The notes under the pieces are model-generated. The model worked only from the letters and a program-made list of their open reading frames with translations, did not search any database and was not told where the DNA came from. Of a DNA stretch of 64,000 bases, positions 35,644-47,451 are shown piece after piece. The stretch's first letter is position 1. Every line of letters starts with the position of its first letter. Made by a program: the position numbers and the translations under genes. Source of the stretch: Thalassia testudinum (taxonomy: Eukaryota > Streptophyta > Magnoliopsida > Alismatales > Hydrocharitaceae); NCBI GenBank assembly GCA_037157565.1, contig JAZHRO010000073.1, forward strand, positions 20,032,501 to 20,096,500, written 5' to 3'.

Positions 35644-37123
35644 TGATATAGACACATCTATTTAGGTTAAAATGCTTATTCATGCATGTTCCTAGGCTTA
35701 AATTTGCATTTCATGTTATAAATATTACAAAACATGCATCATTGTGCATTTAGAGTAGTTGTATATATTTTAGGTTAATTAAGTCCTTTTTATGGTCAGG
35801 AGAGAAGAAGTCTTATTTCAGGGCCTCGGATGGATGATCGGACCGTACGGATCTGATTAAGATGACGATCGGAGTCGAAAGACTCAGAAATCGTCTAGAT
35901 CGGAGAACCTTAGCATCGTACAAAGTTCGAGGAAGATCAACGGTCAGGGAGCAATGCGACATCCATACAGGTTTTGGATGGAAAATCCGACCATACAAAT
36001 GAATCCGGAGCAACGATCGTAGTCCAGCAGCACGGGAATCATCTCGATCTGAGCACTATGGCACCCTCTACAAAAGAAAGAAGAATGGACAATCTAGATG
36101 GCGCCATCCAAGCCGCCCAACGCCGGCCAGCAGCAGCACACGCGCACAGCCACATCCACATGTAGCGCACGTGCACAGCCACAGCTGCACGCAACAGCAG
36201 CCCAGTGCAGGCCAGCGTGCACGGCGCAGGGAGCATGGGTGCATGAAGCATGCAGTGCGTAATGCACGTACCAGCGGGGAGGACGTGGATCTTCAGCAAC
36301 GAGTGCCTTTAGTGACGCTTGTAGTTGTCACTAATGGTCTACGTGTGCCAGCAAGAGGATTTGGAGGGTAGATCTTCAGCGACAGTTGCAGCGACGTTTA
36401 TGGACGTTAGTAATGACCCAGATGCAAATTTGTTCTTCCTCTTCCACTATAAAAGGACCTACCCACTACCATTCCAAACCATCTCTTCCTTTCTTCACGT
36501 CACCACCTCCAAGGCTCTAGAGAGAGCTTGTCCCAAGCTCGAGAAGCTCCTTTAGAGTAAACCAAATAGTTTTCCCTCCCCTCATCTCCAATTATGGAGC
36601 ATCCCGTGGGAAGAAGATCCTCGCCACGACGCCATCCTGCCCCATCCTCCGTCCTCCGGCTTCGTCCTCCGTCATCCCGCTCCTCACCACCTTCCTCCGA
36701 ACGATGTCAGAGTGAGTCATCCTCCGAGCAACTGTCGAGGGGAATTTCTCTCACCCCATTCTATCTTTTTATGCTTTCGTAGTGTAGATTTTTCCCTCTT
36801 TTCTAGTGTAATAAACATTTGTCGATAAATTGATTATTATTTCTATCTCTCTCTTTTATATTTGCAAGTAGATTAGCTAGATAAAGTTTTCGTCGACCTA
36901 ATCTCTTGCCCTATTAAAATACCAAAAAAATTAGAAAAGATAACAATGACAAAAACAAATAAAAGAGAAGTGCGGATTTTCAAAACCAAACGTTCACCTC
37001 CCCGTGTTCGACCCAAGACTCCCTTGGAGTTTCGGTATAAATTTTATTTGACCACGAGTTTTGCAACTACGACGACAGGTTACTTGTAACCTTGATTTCA
37101 AACTCGCGAAACACATGTGATCA
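35644..37123 (+). mobile_element. D: solo LTR in opposite orientation
   Basis: The 1480-base sequence starts TGATATAGACACATC and ends ATGTGATCA. It is the reverse complement of an N/B-type LTR: its end matches the start of the LTR of B, including the stretch around AAATTTTATTTGACCACG. A CACTATAAAAGGACC promoter lies near 36448. It sits in the left LTR of C. No interior is present, so it is a solo LTR. Flanks ATCCC and GCCCC are only a weak 5-bp match, so the exact ends are uncertain. Confidence 0.75.
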
Positions 37124-37286
37124 GCCCCTAGCCCCAAAAAAAGAGGCAAATTACTATATAATTTATACAAATTAACCTAAATACATGATGATGCATGTTA
37201 TGCAATATGTACAATGCATGATGCTTCTATGACACTAAGAACATGCATAAATAGATATTTTAGGCTACTTAGATGTATACATATCA

Positions 37287-38700
37287 CACCCCCATGCCTC
37301 TCTTTTGCTAGTCCCTAGGAAAATTATATACTATTTATAAACAGAATTAGGATCAAATTACTTGGGTAATAGTTATTTTTCAACACTAGGAAATTTCTAC
37401 TAGGAACATAAACTACAGAGATACAACAGCACCCAGGTGTCTGCCAAAATGCAGACCGCCCAAGCCCTCGCTTTATTCAAAAGCAAAAGCATTTTTTTCT
37501 TTTTCTTCTTTTCTAATTTTTTTTGGATTTTTATGTTTAAAGTTTTGAGGCAACTTTCTACAGCTACCCAACCCACACAAGACTCGAAAAGAACAATAAA
37601 GTACTATGCATCTTTTTGTGTGAAATGTGATAGACTCACTGATCGACAATCAGAATGGACTTCGGGTTTCTACACCCCTAGGTGACCTTGAAAAAGAATT
37701 CTGCCTAAAGGTGTATCTATACGACTGGTAGTTTTCTCCCTCCTTTTTATTTTTATGGGGTCAATACAAGGGCAAACCCAGTATATATTTCCCGGCTTAT
37801 TCTACTTCCCCGCTTCTTCCTAAGTATTTGAAATTATATGTGCATTTCATGAGATGGGTTCTGGACAACTGGCCATGAGTTGTTACCACCGACAACTTGC
37901 CAGCCACACTCGTGCGGTGAAGTGTGGCTTATTTCTTTCTTCTTTTCTTCTTTTCTTTTTCTTTTTGGATACTTTTTTTTTTAAAGTAGGTGGCTTCCCT
38001 TATCTAAGATTTACCTAAAGGCAACAAGAAGAGAATGGTCTTGTGGCTGGGCTTTGGACAACCGGCCAATGAGCTATTACCACCGACAACTTGCCAACCA
38101 TACCACCCTAAAAGGTTCATTAGCTACCCAATTTCCATTAAAATCGCCAAACAGTAAGTTAGTGCAGAAAGTGTGTAGATGCTTAGACTATAAGTTTCCT
38201 CAAATCAAAGGGTGGGTTGATAAATCATGTACTTATCACCCCAACTTATTAACCAATTAGAAAAATATTTTCAAATGGCGAGGACTCGAGAAACAAGCCT
38301 ACATTTTAGTGGACATTTGGGCTGATTAAGCCCGAAGACCTGAAGGGTCTAAGTGTTCAGGTCCTATTGTATTATTTTCTAAGGTTGAAAATTTCTAAAG
38401 CCCAAGTTTTCTTTTCTTAATTCAATTTTTTTTCTTTTTTTTAAATAAAAAAGAAAAATAAGGAAAATTTACAAGGAATCCACAAAGCTGATAGTATGAT
38501 TCAAAAATGAATCCACCCCCCATGCCTAGCTTATGTAATGTCCTCATTGAAAATAAAAGTCATGAGAAAAGGGCAGAATGCAAAAATATCACCTGTATTC
38601 CATGATGCTTTGGTCAACTCTGAGTTAGACTGTACAAGTGTTGAGTTTAATGCCATCAGCTAGGCGAGGTCTAGCCAAAGAAGTCAGATCAAGGTTAAAG
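37287..38700 (-). other. 3' non-coding region and polypurine tract of C
   Basis: The complement of the polypurine tract (ACCCCCATGCCTCTC) follows the LTR end. The remainder is collinear with 8776-10100 in N and 47452-48413 in B. No gene is seen. Confidence 0.65.
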
Positions 38701-38755
38701 CAACCTTGTCTGAGATGGGTTCGAGAATAACACGGTCAACATAAGGTTTTAGATG

Positions 38756-39957
38756 CTATCCATTGACCTTAAAAGAATTACTCATCTTTGGGTCAAAAAT
38801 CTCAACGGCCCCATTTGGGAATATCCGATCGATGATGAATGGGCCGTTCCACTTCGACCTAAGTTTGTCAGGAAAGAGCTTAAGTCGAGAATCAAAGAGC
38901 CAAACTTTCTGGTTCGGCTCAAAGCTCTTACGAGAAATCAGCTGGTCATGAAGAGCTTTGGTCCTAGCCTTATAAATCTTGGCATTCTCATATGCATCAT
39001 TTCTAAGCTCTTCCAACTCAAATAGTTGGAGTTTCCTGGTCTTTCCGACTAAACTTAAATCAAAATTGCATTTCTTGATTGCCCAGAATGCTCGATGTTC
39101 AATCTCTACAAGTAAATGGCATGCCTTTCCATACACCAGATGAAATGATGACATGCTGATAGGCATTTTGTACGTCATACGGTAGGCCCAAAGAGTGTCA
39201 TCAAGCTTTTGAGTCAAATATTTTCTATCAGGCCTAACCATCTTCTGCAGGATGTTCTTGATCTCTTGATTAGAGATCTCGACCTGTCCATTCGTCTGGG
39301 GGTGGTAAGGTGAGGAAATTCTATGATTCACCTCATATTTCACAAGTAAATCGCAGAACTGGGCATTGGTGAAGTGAGTACTACCATCACTGATGATGGC
39401 CCTCGAAATCTCAAACCAACTAAAGATATTCCTTTTGACAAAATTGATGACCACCTTGTGGACATTGGTTCGGGTGGGAATAGCTTCAATCCACTTGGAC
39501 ACATAGTCAACATTGACGAGAATGTACTGGTGTCGAAATGAAGGAAGGAAAGGTCCCATGAATCGATGCCCCAAACGTCGAAGATTTGGATGGGAAGAAT
39601 CGGGTTTAGCGGCATCATGTCTCTCTTGGCTACGCTCCTGAGTACATAGCATCGGAAACATGACCTCGAGAATTCTTGGGCATCCTTGAATAAAGGTGGC
39701 CAATAAAATCAAAATTGCAAAATTTTTGCAGCCGACTTTTTCCCGGAGAAATGTCCACCACACGCAGATGCATGGCAGAACTCAAGTATACTTTGGAACT
39801 CATTCTCCAGAACACATTGGCAAATAATCTGATCAAAGCCGATGCGGTACAGTTCAGGGTCATTCCAAAAGTAATATTTGGCCTTATATATAAGTCTATC
39901 CCATTGTTTCTTGGTCCAATACAGGGGGATTTGACCAACAGCCAAATAATTTACCAT
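38756..39957 (-). pseudogene. Integrase of C
   Basis: Integrase would join the element cDNA to nuclear DNA. The N-terminal HHCC zinc region is readable in 39957-39709 (CHASACGGHFSGKKSAAKILQF) and continues into the main frame 39763-38756 (335 residues). The core keeps the catalytic triad: Asp86 in NVDYVSKW, Asp126 in IISDGSTHF and Glu162 in NGQVEISNQ, with 35 residues between the last two. The C-terminal part has LRSKWNGPFIIDRIFPNGAVEI. A frameshift separates the zinc part from the core. The core frame is open for its full length. Confidence 0.88.
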
Positions 39958-40149
39958 GTCTGCAAATCAAGGGGTTCGGACACCTAAAACTGTAAGAATA
40001 GTCTCATCCAGAAAAATATCAGTGATTGGAATATCTGGACGAGAAGAATCAATTAGGAGTCTTGAAAGATGATCTGCCACCACATTTTGTACCCCGGATT
40101 TGTCTTTAATTTCAAGATCGAATTCTTGAAGTAAAAGAATCCAATGAAT

Positions 40150-40402
40150 GAGTCAGGGTTTGGCATCCTTTTTAGCCAAGAGATGTCTCAAGGATGAGTG
40201 GTCAGTGTAGATTATAACATGAGATCTTAAGAGATAAGCCCTGAATTTTTCCAACGTGAATACTATGCAATTCCTTTTCGATAACAGTGTAGTTTCTTTG
40301 GGCCTCTTCTAGAGTTTTGCTAGCATAGTAAATGACAGAGGGATTCTTATCTATCTTCTGACCCAAAATAGTTCCAACCGTGTAATCAGAAGTGTCAGTC
40401 AT
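40150..40402 (-). pseudogene. RNase H domain of C
   Basis: The frame 40402-40202 reads MTDTSDYTVGTILGQKI, VIYYASKTLEEAQRNYTVIEKELHSI, typical of the RNase H following gypsy RT. A frameshift near 40250 ends it early. The remaining C-terminal part (SYDHSSLRHLLAKKDAKP-like) is readable only out of frame around 40150-40200. Confidence 0.75.
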
Positions 40403-40533
40403 GATCTCAAATAGGGCTGTCTAGACAGGTGGTTGCAGCACCGGAGCATAAGTGACTACCATTTTAAGAAAATCAAATGCCTTGTGGCATGCTTCATCGA
40501 AATCGAATGGCGTATCTTTGGCTAGAAGGTTGC

Positions 40534-41460
40534 TCAAAGGTTGAGCAACATTAGAAAAGTTCTTGATGAACCTCCTATAAAATCCCACATGACTGAGAAA
40601 TGATCGGATTTGTTTAACAGATATGGGAGGAGGAAGTTTGGAGATAGATCCACCTTAGCTTTATCAACCTCAATTCCCTGCTTAGAGACTACATAACCTA
40701 AGACGATGCCTTCTTGTGTCATAAAGTGACTCTTTTCCCAACTAAGGACCAACCGTGTTTTAATGCATCTCTTAAGGATCAATTCTAGGTTAGCCAGGCA
40801 AGAATCAAACGAATCTCCAAAAATGGAGAAATTGTCCATGAAAACTTCCATAAACTCTCCCACCATGTTTGAGAAAATGGCTAGCGTACACCTTTGAAAA
40901 GTCACAGGTGCATTGCAAAGCACAAATGGCATTCTACATAATGCAAAGGTTCTGTAGGGACAGGTGAAAGTCATCTTTTCCTAATCCTTGGGATGGATAA
41001 GGACTTGGTTGTATCCTGAGTAACCATTTAGGAAACAGAAATACTTTTGCCCGGCTAACCTTTCAAGGATTTGGTCGATGAAGGGAAAAGGCAAATGATC
41101 CTTTTTCATGGCTATGTTCAGCTTCCTAAAATCGATACAGACTCTCCAAGAGGAAGCTGAACGGGTTGTGATAGATTCACCTTTCTGGTTAGTCACAACG
41201 GTAATCCTGGCTTTCTTGGGAAAAATTTGCATGGGACTAACCCAGGGACTATTCGAGATTGGATAAATAATTCCTGCATCAAGCCACTTGATAATTTCTT
41301 TCTTGACCACTTCTCACATATTAGGGATCAATCTCCTCTGCATTTGGTGAGAAGGGCGGGATCCATCTTCCATAAAAATTCGATGATTACAATAAGATGG
41401 CTTAATCTCCCTAAGATCATGGATGGTCTAACCAATTACCACCTTATGTGTTTTTAGGAC
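40534..41460 (-). pseudogene. Reverse transcriptase of C, catalytic site altered
   Basis: Two frames, 41310-40981 and 40974-40534, are in the same phase and separated by one TAG. Motifs in order: KKEIIKWLDAGIIYPISNSPWVSP, SWRVCIDFRKLN, DHLPFPFIDQILERLAG, FLNGYSGYNQ, PYRTFALCRMPFVLCNAP, EVFMDNFSIFGDSF. The catalytic FMDD is changed to FMDN (Asn codon 40831-40833), and FLDGYSGY has become FLNGYSGY, so two catalytic Asp positions are lost. It was an Athila-type RT and is now inactive. Confidence 0.88.
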
Positions 41461-41478
41461 CTTAATCAGTTTCAACTC

Positions 41479-42468
41479 CTACTTCTTAGTCAATTTTGCA
41501 CCTATAATCACCGGGAGTGTTTTCTTTGGTCCTAAAATTTCATATTTCAGGCTCTTAGGCAATGGTTTCAGTTCAAGCTGGGGTGGGTTTAGGATGGAGA
41601 GTAAGGAGGATGCTGATGAAAATTCATCAGGACGGTCTAATGGAAGAAGTTGGAAGTGAACAAAATCAACAACCCCTTCAAGGTGTGGCAGGTCTGCCAC
41701 AGAGGGTGGTGGGTTGGGTTCATTAGTGTAGGAAGAATTCTCAAGGACAGTAAAGGCCATACAAGTTTCAAGATTCAAATTATCATCTTCAAGTTCCTCA
41801 ATATATCTACAAACCTCAAATTTATTAATCGCCTTGAAAATGTCGAGTTTCATTTTTCTATCCCCAAAGGTGATCTCCATACTACCGCTTTCAAAGTTGA
41901 TATTGGCCTTAGCGGTAGCTAGGAACGGATGCCCCAGAATGATGGACGTGTTCCTTAAATCCTTAGGTACATCCATATCTAGGACAAGGAAAACTATAGG
42001 ACAGTAGAAGTCCTTAACCTTGACGATAACATATTCAATAACACCTTTCAGGTTTGTGACCGAACAGTCCACTAACTGTAGTGTTACTAAGGTCAGCCTA
42101 AGTTCACCTAATACGAACTTTTCATAAAGAGAAGTCAGAATTAGGCTAATGGATGCACTTAGATCCAAAAGTGCCCGATCAAAAGTGTAATCCCCGATTA
42201 CACATGAATTCAATGGGGCACCTGGATCTCTCTTTTTCTGAGGAAGGTGATGTAGGATAACAGAACTAGCCTGCTTAGAGAGTATCACCTTCCTCGGGGT
42301 AGATTCCCTCAACTTACGCTTTTGAGTACATAAATCCTTCAAGAATTTAGCATAAGCCAGAATGTGCTTAATACAATCGAGGAGCACAATATTGATTTCA
42401 ACATTCTTGAATATATTCAATAGCTCCTCGTTGCTATCAAGAGGCTTCTTCTTCCTGGGTTTAATCAA
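41479..42468 (-). CDS. Aspartic protease region of C (open frame, altered active site)
   Basis: This 329-residue frame contains the pre-protease stretch (LPQKKRDPGAP), CVIGDYTFDRALLDLSASISLI with the catalytic Asp at residue 102, VTLQLVDCSVTNLKGVIEYVIV and SIILGHPFLATAKANINFESG. The usual DLGAS has become DLSAS, a Gly-to-Ser change in the active-site loop that should impair activity. It continues into the acidic linker before RT. Confidence 0.75.
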   Translation of the reverse strand: MIKPRKKKPLDSNEELLNIFKNVEINIVLLDCIKHILAYAKFLKDLCTQKRKLRESTPRKVILSKQASSVILHHLPQKKRDPGAPLNSCVIGDYTFDRALLDLSASISLILTSLYEKFVLGELRLTLVTLQLVDCSVTNLKGVIEYVIVKVKDFYCPIVFLVLDMDVPKDLRNTSIILGHPFLATAKANINFESGSMEITFGDRKMKLDIFKAINKFEVCRYIEELEDDNLNLETCMAFTVLENSSYTNEPNPPPSVADLPHLEGVVDFVHFQLLPLDRPDEFSSASSLLSILNPPQLELKPLPKSLKYEILGPKKTLPVIIGAKLTKK

Positions 42469-44330
42469 GGCTTCAGAGAATGGAACATGAGTAAGATCTT
42501 TGGATTCAGATTCCTGAGCCTTGATTTCTTCTTCAGTGTTCTCCTTTCCTTCCTTAGGCTTACCAGGGTTTGATTGACTGGAAGATGGTAATTTGGGTCA
42601 TGGGATTGCCTTCCACTCCTCAAGGTAACAGAGTTTGCAGAAGCGTATGGGTTTGGGTCTTGGGGAGGGTTAGGAAAAATAGGAGGGGCTTGATTCGCCA
42701 AATAACCCAGATTGGATGAAGAAGCAGAAGAGGAAGGACCATGCTCAACCGCCTGAGCATGTGCGAGCGAGTCTCTTTAATTCCCGTACCCTTGGGCTTG
42801 ATTGCCCTAATTCTATATGTTGCGAGGGTTGGGCACTGGTTCAGATGGCAGAGATCCGAGCTGATGGGTATTAGCAATGAGCCTGGATTGCAAGTTGTCC
42901 AACAAGGTTTTCGTTTGTTGCATGAGTTGGAGCATGGATCCTTGCATCTCTACCATCTAATGGTTCAAATCAGCCTACCCTACGGGTTGACGGGCATTCC
43001 AAGTTGGCTGATTAACCTAATTAGGGGGCAGCTGAGTGTATATGTGACCCTGACCCATTGGCCTTTGCAGTGCATAGTTGCTGGGTTAGATTTGGGTCTA
43101 CTGCCCCAGATTTTTCCAGAAGTTAGGGTGGTTCCTCCAACTCGGATTATAGGAGTTAGAATATGGGTTGGACCTAACATTCTCCTATACAGCATACACA
43201 TCCTCATAGGGAAAGAATGGTGGGAAAGAAGGAGAGGGATCAGAGAAACTGGGATCAAAGGCCCCAATTTGGAACCCATGGGGTTCCGAGTAATGCTGGC
43301 TCACAGGTTGAGCCGCTTCCAGTTGATCTGCGAACTCCTGCCCAGTAGGAGCTCATGAAGAATGGAATCTCGAGTTCTGGGATTGAGTGGATCGAGAAGT
43401 ATTTGCAGAGTTTCCATCCATCCACTCTTCCATTCTTTTTGTAACCAGGTCCAATCTATCAAGTTTATTGCAAATCAGTTCCATATCAAATGAATGAGAG
43501 TCATGGACCTCATTAACATTCAATCTGGGTTGTTGGGACTGGTTAAAAGTATCCATGGAAGCATGATTGATGGAATTTTCACTCATTTCCTCAAACAATT
43601 CATGCATACTATCTTCATCTTTGTTGAGGAAATTGCCTCTACAAGAAGCATCCACATGATTACGGAGTTGCTCAGTCAACTCATGATAAAAGATCTGCAC
43701 GAGTTGCCATTTCGGCACCTCATGGTGTGGACACTTCCGCAACAGATCTTGGAATCACTCCTAGGCACACTGAAGCAGTTCCCCTGGCCGCTGGATGAAA
43801 GTAGCAATTGCCCGTCTCAAAGTATTCGTACGTCCAACTGGGAAGAATTTCTTTAGGAAAGTCGATTTAAGATCATTCCAAGTTGGTATCGGCCTTCCAA
43901 TAGTTCGGTACCAATGTGCAGCCTTATTCCTTAGAGAGTAGGGGAAGAGCCTCATGATCATCTACTCCTCATCCATGTTTCGAGCTTTGGTGGTCTGAAC
44001 CAAAGTGGTCAAGTCCTCCAAATGCTGAAACGGGACTTCAGAGCCAAGCCCGTGAAAATGTTTGATCAAGCTTAACACCTGGGGCTTGATTTCTACATCG
44101 CTGGTTGGAATCTAGACACTGGGCCATTCCCCATAATTTGAAGGATCATAAAAATCCTTCAAGGGCTAAGCGCCCTAACCATGCATCGCTGGAACCATTC
44201 TTACATTTGCTGCATTTGTTCCAACTGCCTTTGCAGCATCTCTTGCGGATTCTAAGGCAAAGGAGGTGGTCGATCTGCCATGGGATCACTTGGATTAAAA
44301 TTCAACCTATGCCTCCTTGAATTGTCTAAT
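42465..44330 (-). pseudogene. gag of C (broken)
   Basis: Fragments in order: an N-terminal part with RPPPLPQNPQEML (about 44300-44200), the gag core 43961-43761 (MRLFPYSLRNKAAHWYRTIG, FLKKFFPVGRTN) and 43742-43353 (CPHHEVPKWQLVQIFYH, ASCRGNFLNKDEDS), the signature NPYSNSYNPSWRNHPNF around 43110-43190 with a TAG just before it, and NSVTLRSGRQSHDP near 42640. It is homologous to the gag of A (6551-7114). Multiple frameshifts are present. Confidence 0.82.
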
Positions 44331-45530
44331 GGCCTTTTTAAGCGAGGATTCAATAGCCTCCTTCCAAGCATAAACTAGAAAGGGGTCGAAAGGATTGGGG
44401 ACAAGAACCCTGTAGCACAACAATACAAGCTTGTCCTTAAGTTGGGTAGCCTAAGGACCTATGCTCCAAAATAGACTCAAACCGCAACACAAATTTTGTG
44501 TTGTCCTTAATCCAGAAGCTAGTTAAGTTGGGATGGCGAGATAGGGGGAGTGTGTCCCGAAGACTACTAATTATGCCAAACCCCTACCTACTTAAGTTGT
44601 TTGACAATCAGGCCACCCAACTTAACACCTTCTGGAGAAAGCTGACGTCACAAATTCGCACCACAGTATGAGAAATATCCTAAAATGGACTGATGAGTCC
44701 TAGGGACAACATCTACTTGATTTTAGATTAGGCTTAAGATAGTAGTGCTTTTGAAATGCGATGGGCTCTTAAAATGGGTTGTGCCCTTAATGATTAATTA
44801 AATAAGTGTGAGTGAGTGCACAACCAGGGTTTGCAAGCAAGATTATTTGGATGAGTGGCTTTTAGAGTTCAAATCTTGCTCAAGTAGCTTTTAGGGTTTG
44901 AATTAGGGTGATTTCAATCAAATTCAGGAGGCACACCAAGATTTGTAAACACGAGTGAAGATGTTTTCCTTTAAAATCAAGATAAAGTGGAGTGCCTGGT
45001 ATTGACCTTAATTGTTAACCCTAATGAGCAAGCTACTTGATGAGTTATTTTTATATGAAGTGGTATGGCCCAAACAACTCAAACAATTGGCCTTAATGCA
45101 CCACTGAGTTAGGCACACAAGTAGTTACCTAATCTGATTTCTACTCAATTATGTATTCGGTTGTGTTTACCAATTTCAAAGATCAGGAAACTGGTTGAGT
45201 ATGAAAAATCAGAAGAGGTTGTGTACCTCTGTGATTTTTTTTAGAAATTCTTTGTATGTATGGAGGGTGAGATGGGTGGAGGTGGAAATCAAAGCAACCA
45301 AACTAATCCTAGGGTTTATGAGAACACCTAGGTTAATTAGGGTTTGAATTAGAGTGATGGAATGAAGTCTGTAGAGGGGGAAAGAATGGGGGAACACTTA
45401 CAGTTGTCTTCAACTGCACTTTACTCCTTTCTGCCGCTTGAAGATTTCTCATTAAAGTACCTGCAAGACAATAGAAAAGGAATACAAGAGAGTTAAAAAG
45501 CAAATAAGAAAAGAAATCGAGATCCATTGC
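44331..45530 (-). other. Leader of C
   Basis: Non-coding. It shares GGGTTGTGCCCTTAATGAT and GTGCACAACCAGGGTTTGCAA with the leaders of N and B. No gene is recognised. Confidence 0.65.
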
Positions 45531-45644
45531 CTCCCTAGCAACGGTGCCAAAATGTTGGACAGGATTTCTACACAAAAAATTTGAGTTTTAAAAACCCTGT
45601 CGTTGTAGTATAGTGGTGAGTATTCCTCGGCAACGACGCCAAAA
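45531..45644 (-). other. Duplicated primer-binding site of C
   Basis: The plus strand carries CCCTAGCAACGGTGCCAAAA (45534-45553), then about 65 bases resembling an LTR start (GGATTTCTACACAAAAAATT, AAAACCCTGTCGTTGTAGTA), then a second site CTCGGCAACGACGCCAAAA (45626-45644) touching the LTR of C. Both match the tRNA-Asp-type site on the minus strand. Only the second is correctly placed for C. Confidence 0.75.
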
Positions 45645-47153
45645 TGATGTCTCAAAAATTCATTGCGAAAAGATTTGAGTTTAGAAAACCCTGTCGTTGT
45701 AGTGTAATTCGCGAGAAAATTCGTCGATCAGATAATTTTTACCGAAACTCAAAATGAGTCCCGGGTTGAACATGGGGAGGCTACGTCGATTTGAAATCCG
45801 CTGTTATATTTTTTTGTAATTTTTGTTTATAAATCAGATATTCACAATAATCGCTATTCTACTTGCAATATAAACGCTAAAATTAGAGAGAGAGTGAGAA
45901 AAATAACTTTTATACTAAAAATAATGTCATTACAACTACAACTAAAAAATGGGAAATCTAATCTAGAAAACAATAAAGAGAAGGGTGTAAGAAGTAATCC
46001 TCCTCGACAGCTACTTGGAGGACGAGCCGGACGGACGTCGCCTGGAAGGAGATCGAAGATGGACAATGAAGGATGGATTGGGAAGAATCGAAGGTGAGGC
46101 AGAGCAATGACATCGCGGGATCCACTTCTAGAAAGGGGGTAAGAAGACAGCTGACGAGAGCTCCACGAAGGGGATGAGAGGTGGAAAAATTTGTATTTTT
46201 ACTCTAGTGGAGCTTCCCGTAGCTTGAGAGCACTAGAGTGAGCTTTAGAACTTGAGTTCTTAGCTCTTAGAGAAGGAGACAGATGATGGAAGGGATGAAG
46301 AACGAGGTGGTAAGGTTGACCTCATATAGTTGTAGAAGTGGGGGCATAAATGTCCTTTTATAAAACTTAGAAAATAAATGCTGGGGTCTTTAGTGATGGA
46401 TATAAACGTCACTAAAGACCCATGTTGTTAAAAACGGGCACGCACCCTCACCTCTTTACCTTTAGCCGCTAAACACTTCATCGCGCACACGATCTCAACC
46501 GTCTGATCGAGAGATCGGATGGCTGAGAAGCATTCAAGCCTCTTCGTCTTACCGCACCCTCAGTGTCCAAGTACGATCGCGTGTGATCGTGCGCATGCAC
46601 ATCCTCGCTCATCCGTCTCACCACGTAGCCCCTTCTCCACCGCCTGATTGCCATCCAACGGGCAAATTTCGCCCGTGCTTGCCATCAGCATATTTGCCTG
46701 CTCCACGCGACTCGAACTCTCACTGCGTGTTGCTTAAGAGGGAACACGACCAACACCTACACCCACGACTTTGTCATGTTTAGGTTTTAACTCTCACGCA
46801 CTCTCGACCATTAGATGGCGATCCAACGGTCCAGATTGCTCGAGCATTTAATCTCAAGCGTTTGAAGCGAGGCTGAGATTGAATCTCAATCGTTGAATCT
46901 TCGATCGATGGCTGAGATTGATTGAGCAGTTGAAGAGAGAGTCCTGCGGGCGGCCCTGGGCTACAAAGATGGCGCTATCTGGGCCATCCAACTTCTTTTG
47001 CTCATAGGTGATGCCACAGATGTTGGATTGGATCGATTTTCATGCCGTTGGGTTGCGATCATCGATCCGAACTCATCCTTGCGGTTGGATGCTTCTATGG
47101 CACTAAGAACATGCTAAATAGACATTTTAACCTACTTAGATGTATACACATCA
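45645..47153 (-). repeat. 5' LTR of C
   Basis: It starts TGATGTCTCAAAAATTCATTG and ends ACACATCA, followed by TCGAT. It is collinear with the left LTR of C apart from a deletion near 47090. It shares the TCTCTCTAGAGCC-like and GGGCCATCCAACTTC stretches with other LTRs of the group. Confidence 0.88.
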
Positions 47154-47158
47154 TCGAT

Positions 47159-47451
47159 CTTCCTCAAACTGCATAAGGTGCTACAGGATTCCGATCAAGA
47201 TGATTTCGAAAGTGTTGGACTTTGGTTGTCATTCTAATCTGATCCATATGGTCGGATCATCAATCCGAGGCCCCAAAATAAATCTCCTTCTCTCATAACC
47301 ACAAAAGGACATGAATTAACCTATAATTTATGCACACTATTGTAAATGCAGAATGATACATGCTATGCAATATTTATAATATGGAATGCATATCTAAGCC
47401 TAGGAACATGCATAAATAGGCATTTTATCCTAAATAAATGTGTCTACATCA
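47159..47451 (-). repeat. 3' LTR of B, second part
   Basis: It continues the LTR broken at 34001 (CTTCCTCAAACTGCATAAGGTG matches 55364-55390) and ends GTGTCTACATCA. Confidence 0.85.

Larger units (their letters stand above)
34002..47153 (-). mobile_element. C: Athila/Tat-type Ty3-gypsy retrotransposon with gag-pol
   Basis: LTRs at 34002-35643 plus 37124-37286 (left, split by D) and 45645-47153 (right). Both start TGATGTCTCAAAAATTCAT; they end ATATCA and ACATCA. The flanks TTGAT (33997-34001) and TCGAT (47154-47158) give a 5-bp duplication with one change. On the minus strand the interior holds gag, protease, RT, RNase H and integrase in that order. Several stops make it inactive, but it is the most complete element here and a relative of the source of N and B enzymes. 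Confidence 0.9.

Noticed and set aside
42741..43358. 205-residue plus-strand frame inside C
   Set aside because: It is antisense to the gag C-terminal region of C, where the minus strand reads the NPYSNSYNPSWRNHPNF signature.
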